This document shows, piece after piece, positions 26,831 through 35,312 of a stretch of 64,000 bases of DNA (the stretch's first letter is position 1; the number at the start of each line of letters is the position of its first letter). The stretch spans positions 62,001-126,000 of the forward strand of contig CAKSUT010000007.1 of the NCBI GenBank assembly GCA_934502885.1. The letters run 5' to 3'. This stretch comes from an uncultured Eubacteriales bacterium. Lineage in GTDB: Bacteria; Bacillota; Clostridia; Oscillospirales; CAG-382. The translations under genes were made by a program, and so were the position numbers. The notes below the pieces were generated by a model. It made no database searches, was not told where the DNA came from, and saw nothing but the letters and a program-made list of their open reading frames with translations.

Positions 26831-29800
26831 TTAATCCGTAAGATTTGTGATGTAGTCCATATTGTCAACGCCGAGTCTTTCCTCCTGTTCGGCTCTGTAC
26901 TCTTCAAGAGTTTCGGAAGCCGTGCGGAAATCATACTCATCGCGCTTTCTCGTAAGCTCCTTGTTTATATCGTTGATATATCCGAGCATTGCTTCAACGG
27001 GAGAAGCATCTTCGTTATATACGGCGAGAAAAGCGAAGTTTGTGTTGCGGGCTACAATGTAGTTACCGGGAGTCATAGGCGTACCCTTGAGCGAATCAAA
27101 CTGCTGACGGAGGTTTGCGACCTCGTTTGCGGACCAAGACTGTCCGAGAAGGGCAGATATGTTCGCCGTATTGTACTTTGCGGCAGTACCGATCGTTGCA
27201 ACCTGCTCGTTGCCGTATCTGGACTGTACCTCCGCACTTACCCACCATTTGATGTACTTCCATGCGTCGTTAATGTTTTCGGCATCTCTCATTATCATGA
27301 TGCCCACAACGCCCGACGGTGAGGTGTGGTCTACATATTCCGTTCCGTCGTCGGCAACTCTGGGTGTGCCGGGGAGCTGAACGAATTCCCAAAGACCGTC
27401 AATTTCGGGTGCGAATACTTTGAGCTGATTATACTGGAGGTAATCTGCGATACCGCAGGGCATCTCACCCGTTCTGAAACGGTTTGCAAAGTCAAAGGTT
27501 ACGGGCTGACGGTACTGTGTGAAGATATCCGTCATGTTCTTGAAGGCTTCGAGAGCAATATCGCTGTCGAGGTTGGTCGCCATACCTTCGGAAACGATGT
27601 TGTTGCCCTTGTACCACGGCTCGCCCTGCTGATACATTCTTATCTGAGTGAGAGCCTGGCTCAGACCCATTTCCATGTTCTCTGCGGAGAGAACCTTGAT
27701 GAGGTCGTAAACGTCGTCCCATGTTTCGGGAACTTCAAGACCGAATTCGGTGAAGATGTCCTTTCTGTAGAAGAACATCGGGAAGGACATTGTTTCGGGA
27801 AGCGCATAGAGAGCCATACTGTACTCTTCATCAAGCTCGTCGCCTCTCGGGATATAGTCGGGGTTGTAAACCGTCAGCGGAACGAACGCTTCGGAGTTGA
27901 ACCACGTCTTTACCTCTTCAAGCTCCTCACGGGGAATAGCTCCGGATTCGTGGAGGCTTCTGTCGTTGAGGTTGAGAACCGCGTTACGCACGCCGTAGCC
28001 TACGGGGTCGCCATCCATGGAGACGTCGGGACCCGTGCCTGCAAGCGTCGCCGGAAGAAGAGTACCGGCTGCGATAAGCTTGAGGTTTACGGGAGGATTA
28101 TCCTCCTGCATGGAGAACTCACTTACCATCTGTCTTATAATCTGAGCCTGGTCACGACCGGTTGTTATCCAAACCTCAAGAACGTCGTCTCTGCCCTCAA
28201 GCTCTTCCGTCGCACCGACCGAGTTGTAGTTGGTGAAGAAGGAGTTGATGAAGGCGCTGAATTCGTGACCTATCGACTCAAAGAAGTTCGCCTTTGCCTT
28301 GGGGAGCTTTGCGGACGCCGGCTGAATTGTGATGAAGTCGAGAGTGAGCGGCTGGTTGCGGCAGGTGAGAAGCCACGTACCGAGAGAACCGTTGTAGCTC
28401 TTGAACTGGTCGAGGTTTCCGGCAACCTTGTCCTGGTTGTGTCCCATGAGGTCAAGAAGGTATGCGACCTTATCGAGGATAACCGACTGCTCGCCCTTTT
28501 CTCCGATTATCGCTTCAAGCTCGGAGGATACGCTCGTGAGAAGCGCCGCCTCCTGTCTCATACCGCGGAGAACGTCCGGGATAAGCTGGGAGAAGTTGTA
28601 GTCAAGGTATGTATCGGGGTCGGTACCGGTTATCATTACTATCTTTCTGTAGTAATCGTTCATTCTCACAAGGCTTTCGTCAACCTCACGGAGAATGCTG
28701 CCCATTTCGCCGAGAACGACTTCAAGACGGATTGTATACTTAACGCCCTTTTCAAAGTAGAACTCGTATGCACCCTCATCGTTTCCGAGAGGCTCAACCT
28801 GCCATGCGTCGCTGTAGTTGAAGCGAAGTCTCTTTGCTTCTTCAAAAGGAACGCCGTTGTAGCCGCCGCCGTAGATGAGAAGCTTTCTCGAAGAGAAAAG
28901 ACCTGCGTTTACGTTCTGAAGAAATCTCGGAACGATGTTGTAAAGTCCCGTTTCGGGAACTTCAAAGTCCCACTCAAGCCACTGACCGGCAATCTCCCAC
29001 TTTTCGCCGCCTATGGAGTTAAGCACGATAGCGGAAGCATGCTGTGGGTCGGTTATCGGAGAAGTTCTGTCGTTTACGGCATATATAACCTGCTCCGAGG
29101 CGTATTCGGGAAACTCGCCGTCGAGCTTTACAAGCTTGTCGGTTTCGGCCTCCGCATATCCCTTCTTCTCATAATCGGCAGCGAGTTCGGAATAGGTTGC
29201 GGTTTTCGCCGGGGGAGTTATTCTTATCTCCTTTATGAGCATAGGCTCACGGGTTGCTTCGAGAGTCACCGTGTGAGTACCTGCGGAAAAGTAGAACTCA
29301 AAGGGAGAATCGTAGAAAGCGGAGGAATCGGATATTCTCTTTTCAAGCCAACGGTCAGCCTCTTTCTTTTCGGGGCGGATCTCGTTGAGATAGTAGTCGT
29401 ACTTGAAATATCTTCCGGCCTGTCTGTACTCCGTCGCAACATCGGAATCGTTTGCGACCGCATTGGAGTCGTTGTCGGCGTCCGCTATGGACGTGCCTAT
29501 CTTATAGAACTTCTCGGGAGCGACAAAGCCGTCCATCGAGTAATCCTCAAGCCACGCACGGCTGAACGAGAGGTTTCTTGCTTCCTTGAAAGGCACTCTG
29601 CCGTCGATTTTGATTATTCTCTCCATCGCGGCGGTCTTGCCGAGGTATTCCTCGCCCTCGTCGGGCTCTGCGGGATCGCTTCTGTAGGGGAAGTAGAGAA
29701 GCTCAATGTTGTAGAAGCCGTCTTCCTTTACGTCAAATTCCCATGTAACATAGCCACTGTTCGGCGTGAGAAGGCTCGCGCCCTCGCTTCCGGAGAAGTT

Positions 29801-30103
29801 CTCCTTCACCTTAACCGCCGCCGTCGTCTCGTCTTCCTTGTAGTCAACGGCTTCAACGACTACCTCCTCCGTTTTGTCGCTCACATTGTCGTTCTCATGC
29901 TCGATAAGATACGTCGCATAAGTCGTGGACGTCATGAGAGCCGCCATTTCGGCGAGGGAGTTTTTCGTTTCCGAGTTTGCAACCTTTGTCTCAAGATCCG
30001 CATCGGCCGCTGTAACTGCGGAAAGTGCCTGCAAAACCATCATACCGGCGAGTATCGTTCCCAAAACTCGCTTTTTCATCTTTGCAGTCTTTGCCTTTTT
30101 CAT
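26831..30103 (-). CDS. Large extracellular solute-binding protein with two CBM-like N-terminal domains
   Basis: About 1090 residues, more than twice a normal sugar-binding protein. A signal peptide (about 1-32) has no lipobox cysteine. Two beta-sandwich regions of carbohydrate-binding-module character follow, near residues 95-215 (VTWEFDVKEDGFYNIELLY) and 355-490 (WLEWDFEVPETGLYNIVPRF). A family 1 type solute-binding domain occupies about 640-1060 (TGPDVSMDGDPVGYGVRNAV; ALPETMSFPMFFYRKD). ATG 30103 is chosen: AGGAGG lies nine bases upstream, and the longer frame has no ribosome site. First gene of the transport operon. It should capture a polymeric or complex glycan at the surface; how it is retained there is unclear. 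Confidence 0.85.
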   Translation of the reverse strand: MKKAKTAKMKKRVLGTILAGMMVLQALSAVTAADADLETKVANSETKNSLAEMAALMTSTTYATYLIEHENDNVSDKTEEVVVEAVDYKEDETTAAVKVKENFSGSEGASLLTPNSGYVTWEFDVKEDGFYNIELLYFPYRSDPAEPDEGEEYLGKTAAMERIIKIDGRVPFKEARNLSFSRAWLEDYSMDGFVAPEKFYKIGTSIADADNDSNAVANDSDVATEYRQAGRYFKYDYYLNEIRPEKKEADRWLEKRISDSSAFYDSPFEFYFSAGTHTVTLEATREPMLIKEIRITPPAKTATYSELAADYEKKGYAEAETDKLVKLDGEFPEYASEQVIYAVNDRTSPITDPQHASAIVLNSIGGEKWEIAGQWLEWDFEVPETGLYNIVPRFLQNVNAGLFSSRKLLIYGGGYNGVPFEEAKRLRFNYSDAWQVEPLGNDEGAYEFYFEKGVKYTIRLEVVLGEMGSILREVDESLVRMNDYYRKIVMITGTDPDTYLDYNFSQLIPDVLRGMRQEAALLTSVSSELEAIIGEKGEQSVILDKVAYLLDLMGHNQDKVAGNLDQFKSYNGSLGTWLLTCRNQPLTLDFITIQPASAKLPKAKANFFESIGHEFSAFINSFFTNYNSVGATEELEGRDDVLEVWITTGRDQAQIIRQMVSEFSMQEDNPPVNLKLIAAGTLLPATLAGTGPDVSMDGDPVGYGVRNAVLNLNDRSLHESGAIPREELEEVKTWFNSEAFVPLTVYNPDYIPRGDELDEEYSMALYALPETMSFPMFFYRKDIFTEFGLEVPETWDDVYDLIKVLSAENMEMGLSQALTQIRMYQQGEPWYKGNNIVSEGMATNLDSDIALEAFKNMTDIFTQYRQPVTFDFANRFRTGEMPCGIADYLQYNQLKVFAPEIDGLWEFVQLPGTPRVADDGTEYVDHTSPSGVVGIMIMRDAENINDAWKYIKWWVSAEVQSRYGNEQVATIGTAAKYNTANISALLGQSWSANEVANLRQQFDSLKGTPMTPGNYIVARNTNFAFLAVYNEDASPVEAMLGYINDINKELTRKRDEYDFRTASETLEEYRAEQEERLGVDNMDYITNLTD

Positions 30104-30337
30104 TTTCAGGTTCCTCCTATTAGTTGTTTGCGCCGCGCCGTTTTGCTGACACCGGCTTTGCACCGAACACTCGCTGCCGTGAGCGCCGCGTGCAAGTAAA
30201 GGTTATGCTTCGCAGTCTTTTCTACCTTAAATATATAGTGCGATGCGGTTTCAATATTCCGCACACCGCAATCCGCACAAAACAAAGCGGTGCGAAAAGC
30301 AAAACGGGCACAAATCCACCTTTTACTCATAGCGATA
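30104..30337 (-). promoter_or_regulatory. Long 5' leader of the transport operon
   Basis: The distance from the predicted transcription start (about 30331) to ATG 30103 is near 230 bases. It contains G/C-rich self-complementary segments (a CACCGC/GCGGTG stem around 30255-30295). No known riboswitch pattern was recognised. Confidence 0.4.
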
Positions 30338-30366
30338 ATAATACCATATTTCAGCTTTTTTGTCAA
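30338..30366 (-). promoter_or_regulatory. Promoter of the transport operon
   Basis: Minus strand TTGACA at 30361-30366 and TATTAT at 30338-30343, separated by exactly 17 bases. Confidence 0.8.
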
Positions 30367-30801
30367 GAGTGCATATAAGAGTCCGCCAAAGAACATAAGT
30401 TCCTTCAATTTGTTCATAATTACGGAAAACCATGGGCGTTTTTCTTGTAAACAAATTGTAAAGTTTAGAATAATGCACAACTCTCCGCATTATAATTTCC
30501 GCAAATCCGCGAAACATCAGCATTTTAAGAGTATATCATAAGAAAAGTGATATTTTCACATTTCACAAATTTTATCGTAAAATTACTTTATTCAGTGAAA
30601 TAACAAGTTATTCCGAAAAGGGTGCAATTTATTTCCCATTTTGTGACAGATTTTTTTGTGCATGGTACACAAAAATCGAGGGTCATTTTCTACACGTTGT
30701 TAAATCTGCCGAATCGTTTTCGGGGCGTCCGAGCGTGGTGTTGCAGACAAAAAAGTTCTCTGAAAAGGCAAAAAATTTACGCTTTTCGACGCCGCCGCGA
30801 C
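30367..30801. other. AT-rich divergent intergenic region
   Basis: No supported gene. The stretch separates the transport operon promoter from the radC-like promoter and contains only AT-rich tracts and short repeats. Regulatory proteins could bind here, but no operator was identified. Confidence 0.5.
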
Positions 30802-30830
30802 TTGACAAAGCGTCACGGTTGTGCTAATAT
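30802..30830 (+). promoter_or_regulatory. Promoter of the radC-like gene
   Basis: TTGACA at 30802-30807, 17-base spacer, TAATAT at 30825-30830, about 50 bases before ATG 30888. Confidence 0.75.
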
Positions 30831-30887
30831 AAACAGCGTGTTTTTACAGGTACACTCACCCGGCAGACGAAAGGAAAGTTCACGGAA

Positions 30888-31553
30888 ATGGCAGTTAACG
30901 GCGGAGAGCACAAGAATCACCGCAAAAGAATGAAGAGTAAGTTTTACGAGTTCGGCGCGGATATTTTCTCGGATCATGAGCTTATCGAGATACTTCTGTA
31001 CAGCTATGTTCCGCGCGTGAACACAAATCCCTCGGCGCACGCACTTCTTTCGGGCGCGGGTTCTCTCTATTCACTGCTCACCAAAAATCCCGAGGAGCTT
31101 TCCTGCATAACAAAGATACCGCAAAAAGCCGCCGAGCTAATCCCTCTTCTTCTGCCTGCTGTAAGCGAGGCAATTCTCCGCGAGAATCTCAGGGGCAATG
31201 CGCCGGACACCGAAAAATCCTCCGTCAACACATTCTCCGACCTTGTTTCACACGCCGACGCGATGAGCGTCGGAGGTGTTTGCGTATGCGCCTGCAAAAA
31301 CGACGGCTTTATGAGCGGTTTTGCGGATTTTCCGTCCGGCAGTCCCGACTTTCGCCGTGCCGCGGAGCTTGCGTTTTTCTTCGGCACACGGAAGCTTTCG
31401 TTTGCCGAGAGGTCCGACGTACTGTCACCCCAAGGATACAACCGCTGCCGTGCGGTTCTCGCAAGTGCGGAAATAAGCATTGCTCACTATCTTGTCATGT
31501 CCGAGGACAAGTGTTACGACTTTGCAAAGGGTCGGTTTATAAGTATCGATTGA
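30888..31553 (+). CDS. RadC-like protein with degenerate MPN/JAB domain
   Basis: 221 residues. The N-terminal part (about 6-90) matches the RadC helix-hairpin-helix region: HRKRMKSKFYEFGADIFSDHELIEILLYSYVPR. The C-terminal region aligns in length with the RadC MPN domain but lacks the metal-binding HNHPSGDPxPS motif; where it should be the sequence reads SFAERSDVLSPQGYNR. It is therefore unlikely to be a metalloprotease. RadC itself has no firmly proven cellular role. ATG 30888 is preceded by AAAGGA at a rather long spacing. A strong terminator follows, so it may be monocistronic. Confidence 0.72.
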   Translation: MAVNGGEHKNHRKRMKSKFYEFGADIFSDHELIEILLYSYVPRVNTNPSAHALLSGAGSLYSLLTKNPEELSCITKIPQKAAELIPLLLPAVSEAILRENLRGNAPDTEKSSVNTFSDLVSHADAMSVGGVCVCACKNDGFMSGFADFPSGSPDFRRAAELAFFFGTRKLSFAERSDVLSPQGYNRCRAVLASAEISIAHYLVMSEDKCYDFAKGRFISID

Positions 31554-31620
31554 CACCGCAATGCAAAGCAAAATTCGGCGGCGCGCCTGCGAATAAGGTA
31601 AAAACCCGCATAAACGTCTC

Positions 31621-31656
31621 CGTCGGCGCAAAACACGGTTTTGCGCCGACGTTTTT
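31621..31656 (+). terminator. Terminator after the radC-like gene
   Basis: Fourteen-bp perfect stem (31621-31634 with 31638-31651) around a 3-base loop, followed by TTTTT at 31652-31656. A textbook intrinsic terminator. Confidence 0.92.
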
Positions 31657-31756
31657 CTGTACGGAGTTTTTCGCATATCGGAGTTTCTTTCGGCATAAAC
31701 TGTTTCAGTACCAAAAGGAAAAACGCCAAAAACAACGACCGAAAGGAATGACTGAC

Positions 31757-32698
31757 ATGACAGAAAACCACAAGCCCGAGGGATTCTATCTCAACACACC
31801 GGAAAACAGAGATTACACATCAACTCTTCAGGGACTGGAATATGCGTACCTCACGGGACTGACGCTTGAAGCGCGTGCGATAAAATGCGACAACGACCAC
31901 AACCTCATAGTCGAACTCGGCAAATACCGCGGCATTATACCGCGAAGCGAAGTGCAAATGCCGTCGGGCGGCGAAAAAGTGCGCGACATTGCGGTGATAA
32001 CCCGCGTCGGAAAGCCGGTTGCGTTCAAGGTGACTGCGGTAAACAAAAACGGCGGCGAGTATGCGGCAGTGCTGTCGAGGCGCGCCGCTCAGGAGGAATG
32101 CTACGACGAGTTTATATCGAAGCTTTCTCCGGGCGACATAATAGATGCCAAAATCACTCACGAAGAGCCATTCGGAGCGTTCTGCGACGTTGGGCGCGGA
32201 ATAATCTCACTTCTTTCGGTGGACTGCATTTCTGTTTCGCGCATACTTCACCCGAAGGATCGCTTCAGCGTGGGTCAGTACATAAAGGCGGTAGTCAAGG
32301 AATCGGCGGCGGAAACCGGCAGAATATCGCTCTCCCACAAAGAGCTTCTCGGCACGTGGGAGGAAAACACCTCCGCGTTCTCGCCCGGTGAAACGGCGGC
32401 AGGCATTGTCAGAAGCATTGAGCCTTACGGCATTTTCGTGGAGCTTACTCCGAACCTCGCCGGACTCGCCGAATGGCGCGACGGAGTCGAGGAGGGACAG
32501 AGTGCGGCGGTCTACATAAAAAGCATCCTTCCCGAAAAAATGAAGGTCAAGCTCGTTATCGTTGACAGCTACAGCACCGAAAAGGCGCCGGCTCTCCCCG
32601 AATATCGCATAACCTCCGGTCACATCGGCAGGTGGAAGTACTCCCCGGACTGCTGTCCGAAGGTAATCGAGAGCGTTTTCGACGGCGAGGAAAGCTGA
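31757..32698 (+). CDS. S1-domain RNA-binding protein
   Basis: 313 residues with three S1/OB-like repeats: about 38-105 (KYRGIIPRSEV), 120-190 (GDIIDAKITHEEPFGAFCDVG) and 205-275 (GETAAGIVRSIEPYGIFVEL). It resembles short ribosomal-protein-S1-like proteins of Clostridia that bind RNA during translation. The start is ATG 31757 because AAAGGA at 31742-31747 is nine bases away; ATG 31748 directly abuts it. Upstream terminator means it needs its own promoter, which I could not see clearly. The symporter gene follows after 7 nt. Confidence 0.82.
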   Translation: MTENHKPEGFYLNTPENRDYTSTLQGLEYAYLTGLTLEARAIKCDNDHNLIVELGKYRGIIPRSEVQMPSGGEKVRDIAVITRVGKPVAFKVTAVNKNGGEYAAVLSRRAAQEECYDEFISKLSPGDIIDAKITHEEPFGAFCDVGRGIISLLSVDCISVSRILHPKDRFSVGQYIKAVVKESAAETGRISLSHKELLGTWEENTSAFSPGETAAGIVRSIEPYGIFVELTPNLAGLAEWRDGVEEGQSAAVYIKSILPEKMKVKLVIVDSYSTEKAPALPEYRITSGHIGRWKYSPDCCPKVIESVFDGEES

Positions 32699-32705
32699 CG
32701 GAAGC

Positions 32706-33911
32706 ATGATTTTTCCCCGTATTTGCGAAATTCTCACCGTCGCTCTTATACTGATTACCGGCACTGTCTGTACCGTGAATTACCGTTTTCTTCAGCTTCA
32801 CGTATTCCGCAATCTGCGGCGCGCCTTCGGATGCGGCAAAGGATCGTTCCCGGCACTCGCGACCTCCCTCGGAGGGACGATAGGAGCAGGCAACATAATC
32901 GGCGTTGCCGGAGCTGTCGCGCTCGGCGGCGAGGGAGCGGTCGTGTGGCTCACAATCGGCGCATTCTTCGGAATGATACTCAAATACCACGAGGTAAAGG
33001 TATACCTTCGTCACAGAAAAACCGGCACGGACGGCGAACTTCGTGCCGGTGCGGTATATTGCACAAAAGGCCGCGGACTCGGTGTGCTCTTTGCCGTATT
33101 CTGCGTAGGATGCGCATTTCTCATGGGAAATCTCACGCAGAGCACCGCCATATACGAGGCAGTGTTTCCGCACGGCGGCGCAATCGAAAAAGCCGCTCTT
33201 TCGGCGGTACTGTTTGCGGTGCTTCTCATAACGCTCTCGGGAGGCTTCGGGACAATATCGAAGATCTCCTCGGCTCTCGTGCCGCTGATGGGCGTGCTTT
33301 ATCTCGGTACGGCGCTTTACGTGATATTCATATGCCGAAGCGAAATAATCCCCGTTACGCTGCGGATATTTGGGGGTGCATTCACGAAAGGCGGCGTGCG
33401 CTCGCTTCTGCCTGCGGCATACGGAATATCAAGGGGACTTCTCTCAAACGAGGGAGGACTCGGCAGTTCGTCAACCGCTCTTGCAAGCACGCCCGACGCC
33501 GACGAAAACACTCCGTATCTCGGCATCGCGGAGGTTTTCTTCTCTACGGTCGTCGTTGGACTTATGACCGCCTATTCCCTGCTCTGCTCGGGTGTGCCGC
33601 TTGACTGTCCGCACGGCGAGCTTGTGAAAAACGCTTTCGGCTCTGTGACCGGCGGCTTCGGTGAATGCGTGGTGAGAATATCGACAGTGCTGTTCGCCTA
33701 CACTTCGTTTTCCGGATGGTACTTTTACGGTATGCGCTGTGCCGAGTATCTGAACCCGAGGTGCGTCACGCTCTACCGCTTCATTTTCTGCGCCTTTGCT
33801 TTCGGAGGACTTTTCGTTCCGATAGAGCTTGCAATGGAGCTTTCGGCAGTGAGCGCATTCTTCATGTGTGCGGCAAATATCATAATTCTTGCGAAAAGAA
33901 CTGACGATTGA
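32706..33911 (+). CDS. Alanine/glycine:cation symporter (AGCS family)
   Basis: 401 residues with about ten hydrophobic segments. Family hallmarks are GGTIGAGNIIGVAGAVALGG (residues about 58-77) and GISRGLLSNEGGLGSSSTALAS (about 240-262), which line the sodium and substrate site. It imports small neutral amino acids, typically alanine or glycine, with sodium. It is shorter than the usual 440-490 residues; the N-terminus appears abbreviated. ATG 32706 has a modest GGAAG ribosome site, seven bases after the S1 gene stop, so co-transcription is likely. A short terminator follows. Confidence 0.88.
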   Translation: MIFPRICEILTVALILITGTVCTVNYRFLQLHVFRNLRRAFGCGKGSFPALATSLGGTIGAGNIIGVAGAVALGGEGAVVWLTIGAFFGMILKYHEVKVYLRHRKTGTDGELRAGAVYCTKGRGLGVLFAVFCVGCAFLMGNLTQSTAIYEAVFPHGGAIEKAALSAVLFAVLLITLSGGFGTISKISSALVPLMGVLYLGTALYVIFICRSEIIPVTLRIFGGAFTKGGVRSLLPAAYGISRGLLSNEGGLGSSSTALASTPDADENTPYLGIAEVFFSTVVVGLMTAYSLLCSGVPLDCPHGELVKNAFGSVTGGFGECVVRISTVLFAYTSFSGWYFYGMRCAEYLNPRCVTLYRFIFCAFAFGGLFVPIELAMELSAVSAFFMCAANIIILAKRTDD

Positions 33912-33941
33912 AAGAGTGGAGAGCGGAGTTGACGTTGAAAG

Positions 33942-33958
33942 ACGGCTTTGCCGTTTTT
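33942..33958 (+). terminator. Terminator after the symporter gene
   Basis: Short stem ACGGC/GCCGT with TTT loop and a following T-run. Confidence 0.65.
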
Positions 33959-34313
33959 CTCCATCTGTTACACAGTGCGGATTTTGATCTTTGCGGCGTA
34001 AATATATGTCTTTGCGAAAACAGGAAAAGAAGCCGAGTCTTCGGCGATTGACGATTGACAATAAAAAAGCACAAAAGCAATTACGCCTACCTTATAGTTG
34101 CTTTTTTCGGTCGAAGACCGAAATTGATTAAATACGAAAAATCCGCGGACACGTGCCGCGGATTTTTCTCCTATAGCTTCGCGAGTGAAGAGAAGCACAG
34201 CAACGCCGACAAAGCCGGCGTTGCTGAGTGCCTCAAACGAGACGCGAGTGTACGAATCTGCTCCGCAAGAAATTACGAAGTATTTTCTTGCGGAGAGTTG
34301 CTTTGCAACTCTT
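33959..34313. repeat. Hairpin-rich intergenic element
   Basis: No gene. Four strong inverted repeats follow one another: 34137-34147/34157-34167 (CCGCGG core), 34198-34208/34216-34226 (GCAACGCCG), 34261-34272/34284-34295 (CTCCGCAAGAAA) and 34295-34301/34305-34311 (GAGTTGC, then TTTT). The segment 34168-34190 recurs, inverted and slightly altered, at 48938-48960. The first and last hairpins could act as terminators for convergent transcripts. Confidence 0.6.
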
Positions 34314-35288
34314 TTACGCCCAGAACATTCCGTTCGGCTTCGGCTCGGAAATGATAACGCTGCGAAGGAACGCAATCGCCTTCTCAAGTCCCTCCTTGCT
34401 CGTCATGAAGCTGTCTTCATGCTCGATGGACATAACATGATTGTAGCCGACAAGCTGAAGTGCGGAAACCATTTCCTTCCAGGTCTCTACGCTCGTGCCG
34501 TAGCCGAGGCTTCTGAACACCCAGCTTCTGTTGATCTCGTCGCTGTAGTGCTTGCTGTCAAGAACACCGTTTACGGCTGTATTGTACTTGTCGATCTTGG
34601 TATCCTTTGCGTGGAAGTGGAACATCGCGCCCTGCTTTCCGATCTCGATAATAGCCTTTGCCGGGTCGATTCCCTGCCAAATAAGGTGAGACGGGTCGAA
34701 GTTTGCGCCGATGCAGTCGCCGACCGCATTTCTGAGCTTGAAGAGCGTCTCTGTGTTGTATACGCAGAAACCGGGGTGCATCTCGAACGCTATCTTCTTT
34801 ACGCCGTACTTCTTCGCAAGCTCCGCCTTCTTTGTCCAGTACGGAATAAGTACGTCGTTCCACTGATAATCGAGTATGTCGAGGTATTCCGGCGGCCATG
34901 CGCAGGTTACCCAGTTGGGCATCTTGTCGTCGGGGCTTCCGCCGGGGCAGCCCGAGAAGGTGATGACAGTGTCAAGCTCAAGTTCGTTCGCAAGCTTCAG
35001 AGCTCTGTCAAACTCGTAGTCGCACTTTGCGGCGAAATCCTTATCGGGCGATACTGCGTTTCCGTGAACTGAGAGTGCGGAAATTATCGTGCCGTACTTC
35101 GGGAAAAGCTCCTTGTATGCCTTGAGCTTCGCCTTGTCGGCGAGAAGCTCTTCGGGGTGAGAATGCGCCTCTCCCGGATATCCTCCTACACCTATCTCGA
35201 CCGCTTCAACGCCGAGACTTGTTACGTATTTGAGCATTTCTTCCACCGGCATATCGCCGAGCGGTACTGTTACAAGACCGAGTTTCAT
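34314..35288 (-). CDS. Sugar phosphate isomerase/epimerase family protein (TIM barrel)
   Basis: 324 residues of the AP-endonuclease-2-like xylose-isomerase TIM-barrel family. Metal-binding acidic and histidine residues fit the family in EMHPGF (about 170), NFDPSHLIWQG (about 197-207), FHFHAKD (about 228) and SIEHED (about 288). It lies 24 nt after a Gfo/Idh/MocA dehydrogenase, a pairing known in inositol, keto-sugar and 3-oxo-glycoside metabolism. It probably isomerises or eliminates from an oxidised sugar, but the substrate cannot be assigned. ATG 35288, ribosome site GGAG. Confidence 0.82.
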   Translation of the reverse strand: MKLGLVTVPLGDMPVEEMLKYVTSLGVEAVEIGVGGYPGEAHSHPEELLADKAKLKAYKELFPKYGTIISALSVHGNAVSPDKDFAAKCDYEFDRALKLANELELDTVITFSGCPGGSPDDKMPNWVTCAWPPEYLDILDYQWNDVLIPYWTKKAELAKKYGVKKIAFEMHPGFCVYNTETLFKLRNAVGDCIGANFDPSHLIWQGIDPAKAIIEIGKQGAMFHFHAKDTKIDKYNTAVNGVLDSKHYSDEINRSWVFRSLGYGTSVETWKEMVSALQLVGYNHVMSIEHEDSFMTSKEGLEKAIAFLRSVIISEPKPNGMFWA

Positions 35289-35312
35289 AGTATTTTCTCC
35301 TTTACAAATATA

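Noticed and set aside
27326..30199. A 957-residue open frame on the plus strand
   Set aside because: It lies exactly opposite the large binding-protein gene, has no ribosome site or family features, and is an effect of that gene's codon use.
30106..30330. A short frame in the leader of the transport operon, ending just before its first gene and starting near the predicted transcript start
   Set aside because: A leaderless peptide is conceivable, but the product is Cys/Arg-rich and without features; no ribosome site. It may be chance.
34323..34335. GAACATTCCGTTC as a possible LexA box
   Set aside because: The half-sites are five bases apart instead of four and it lies inside a coding region.
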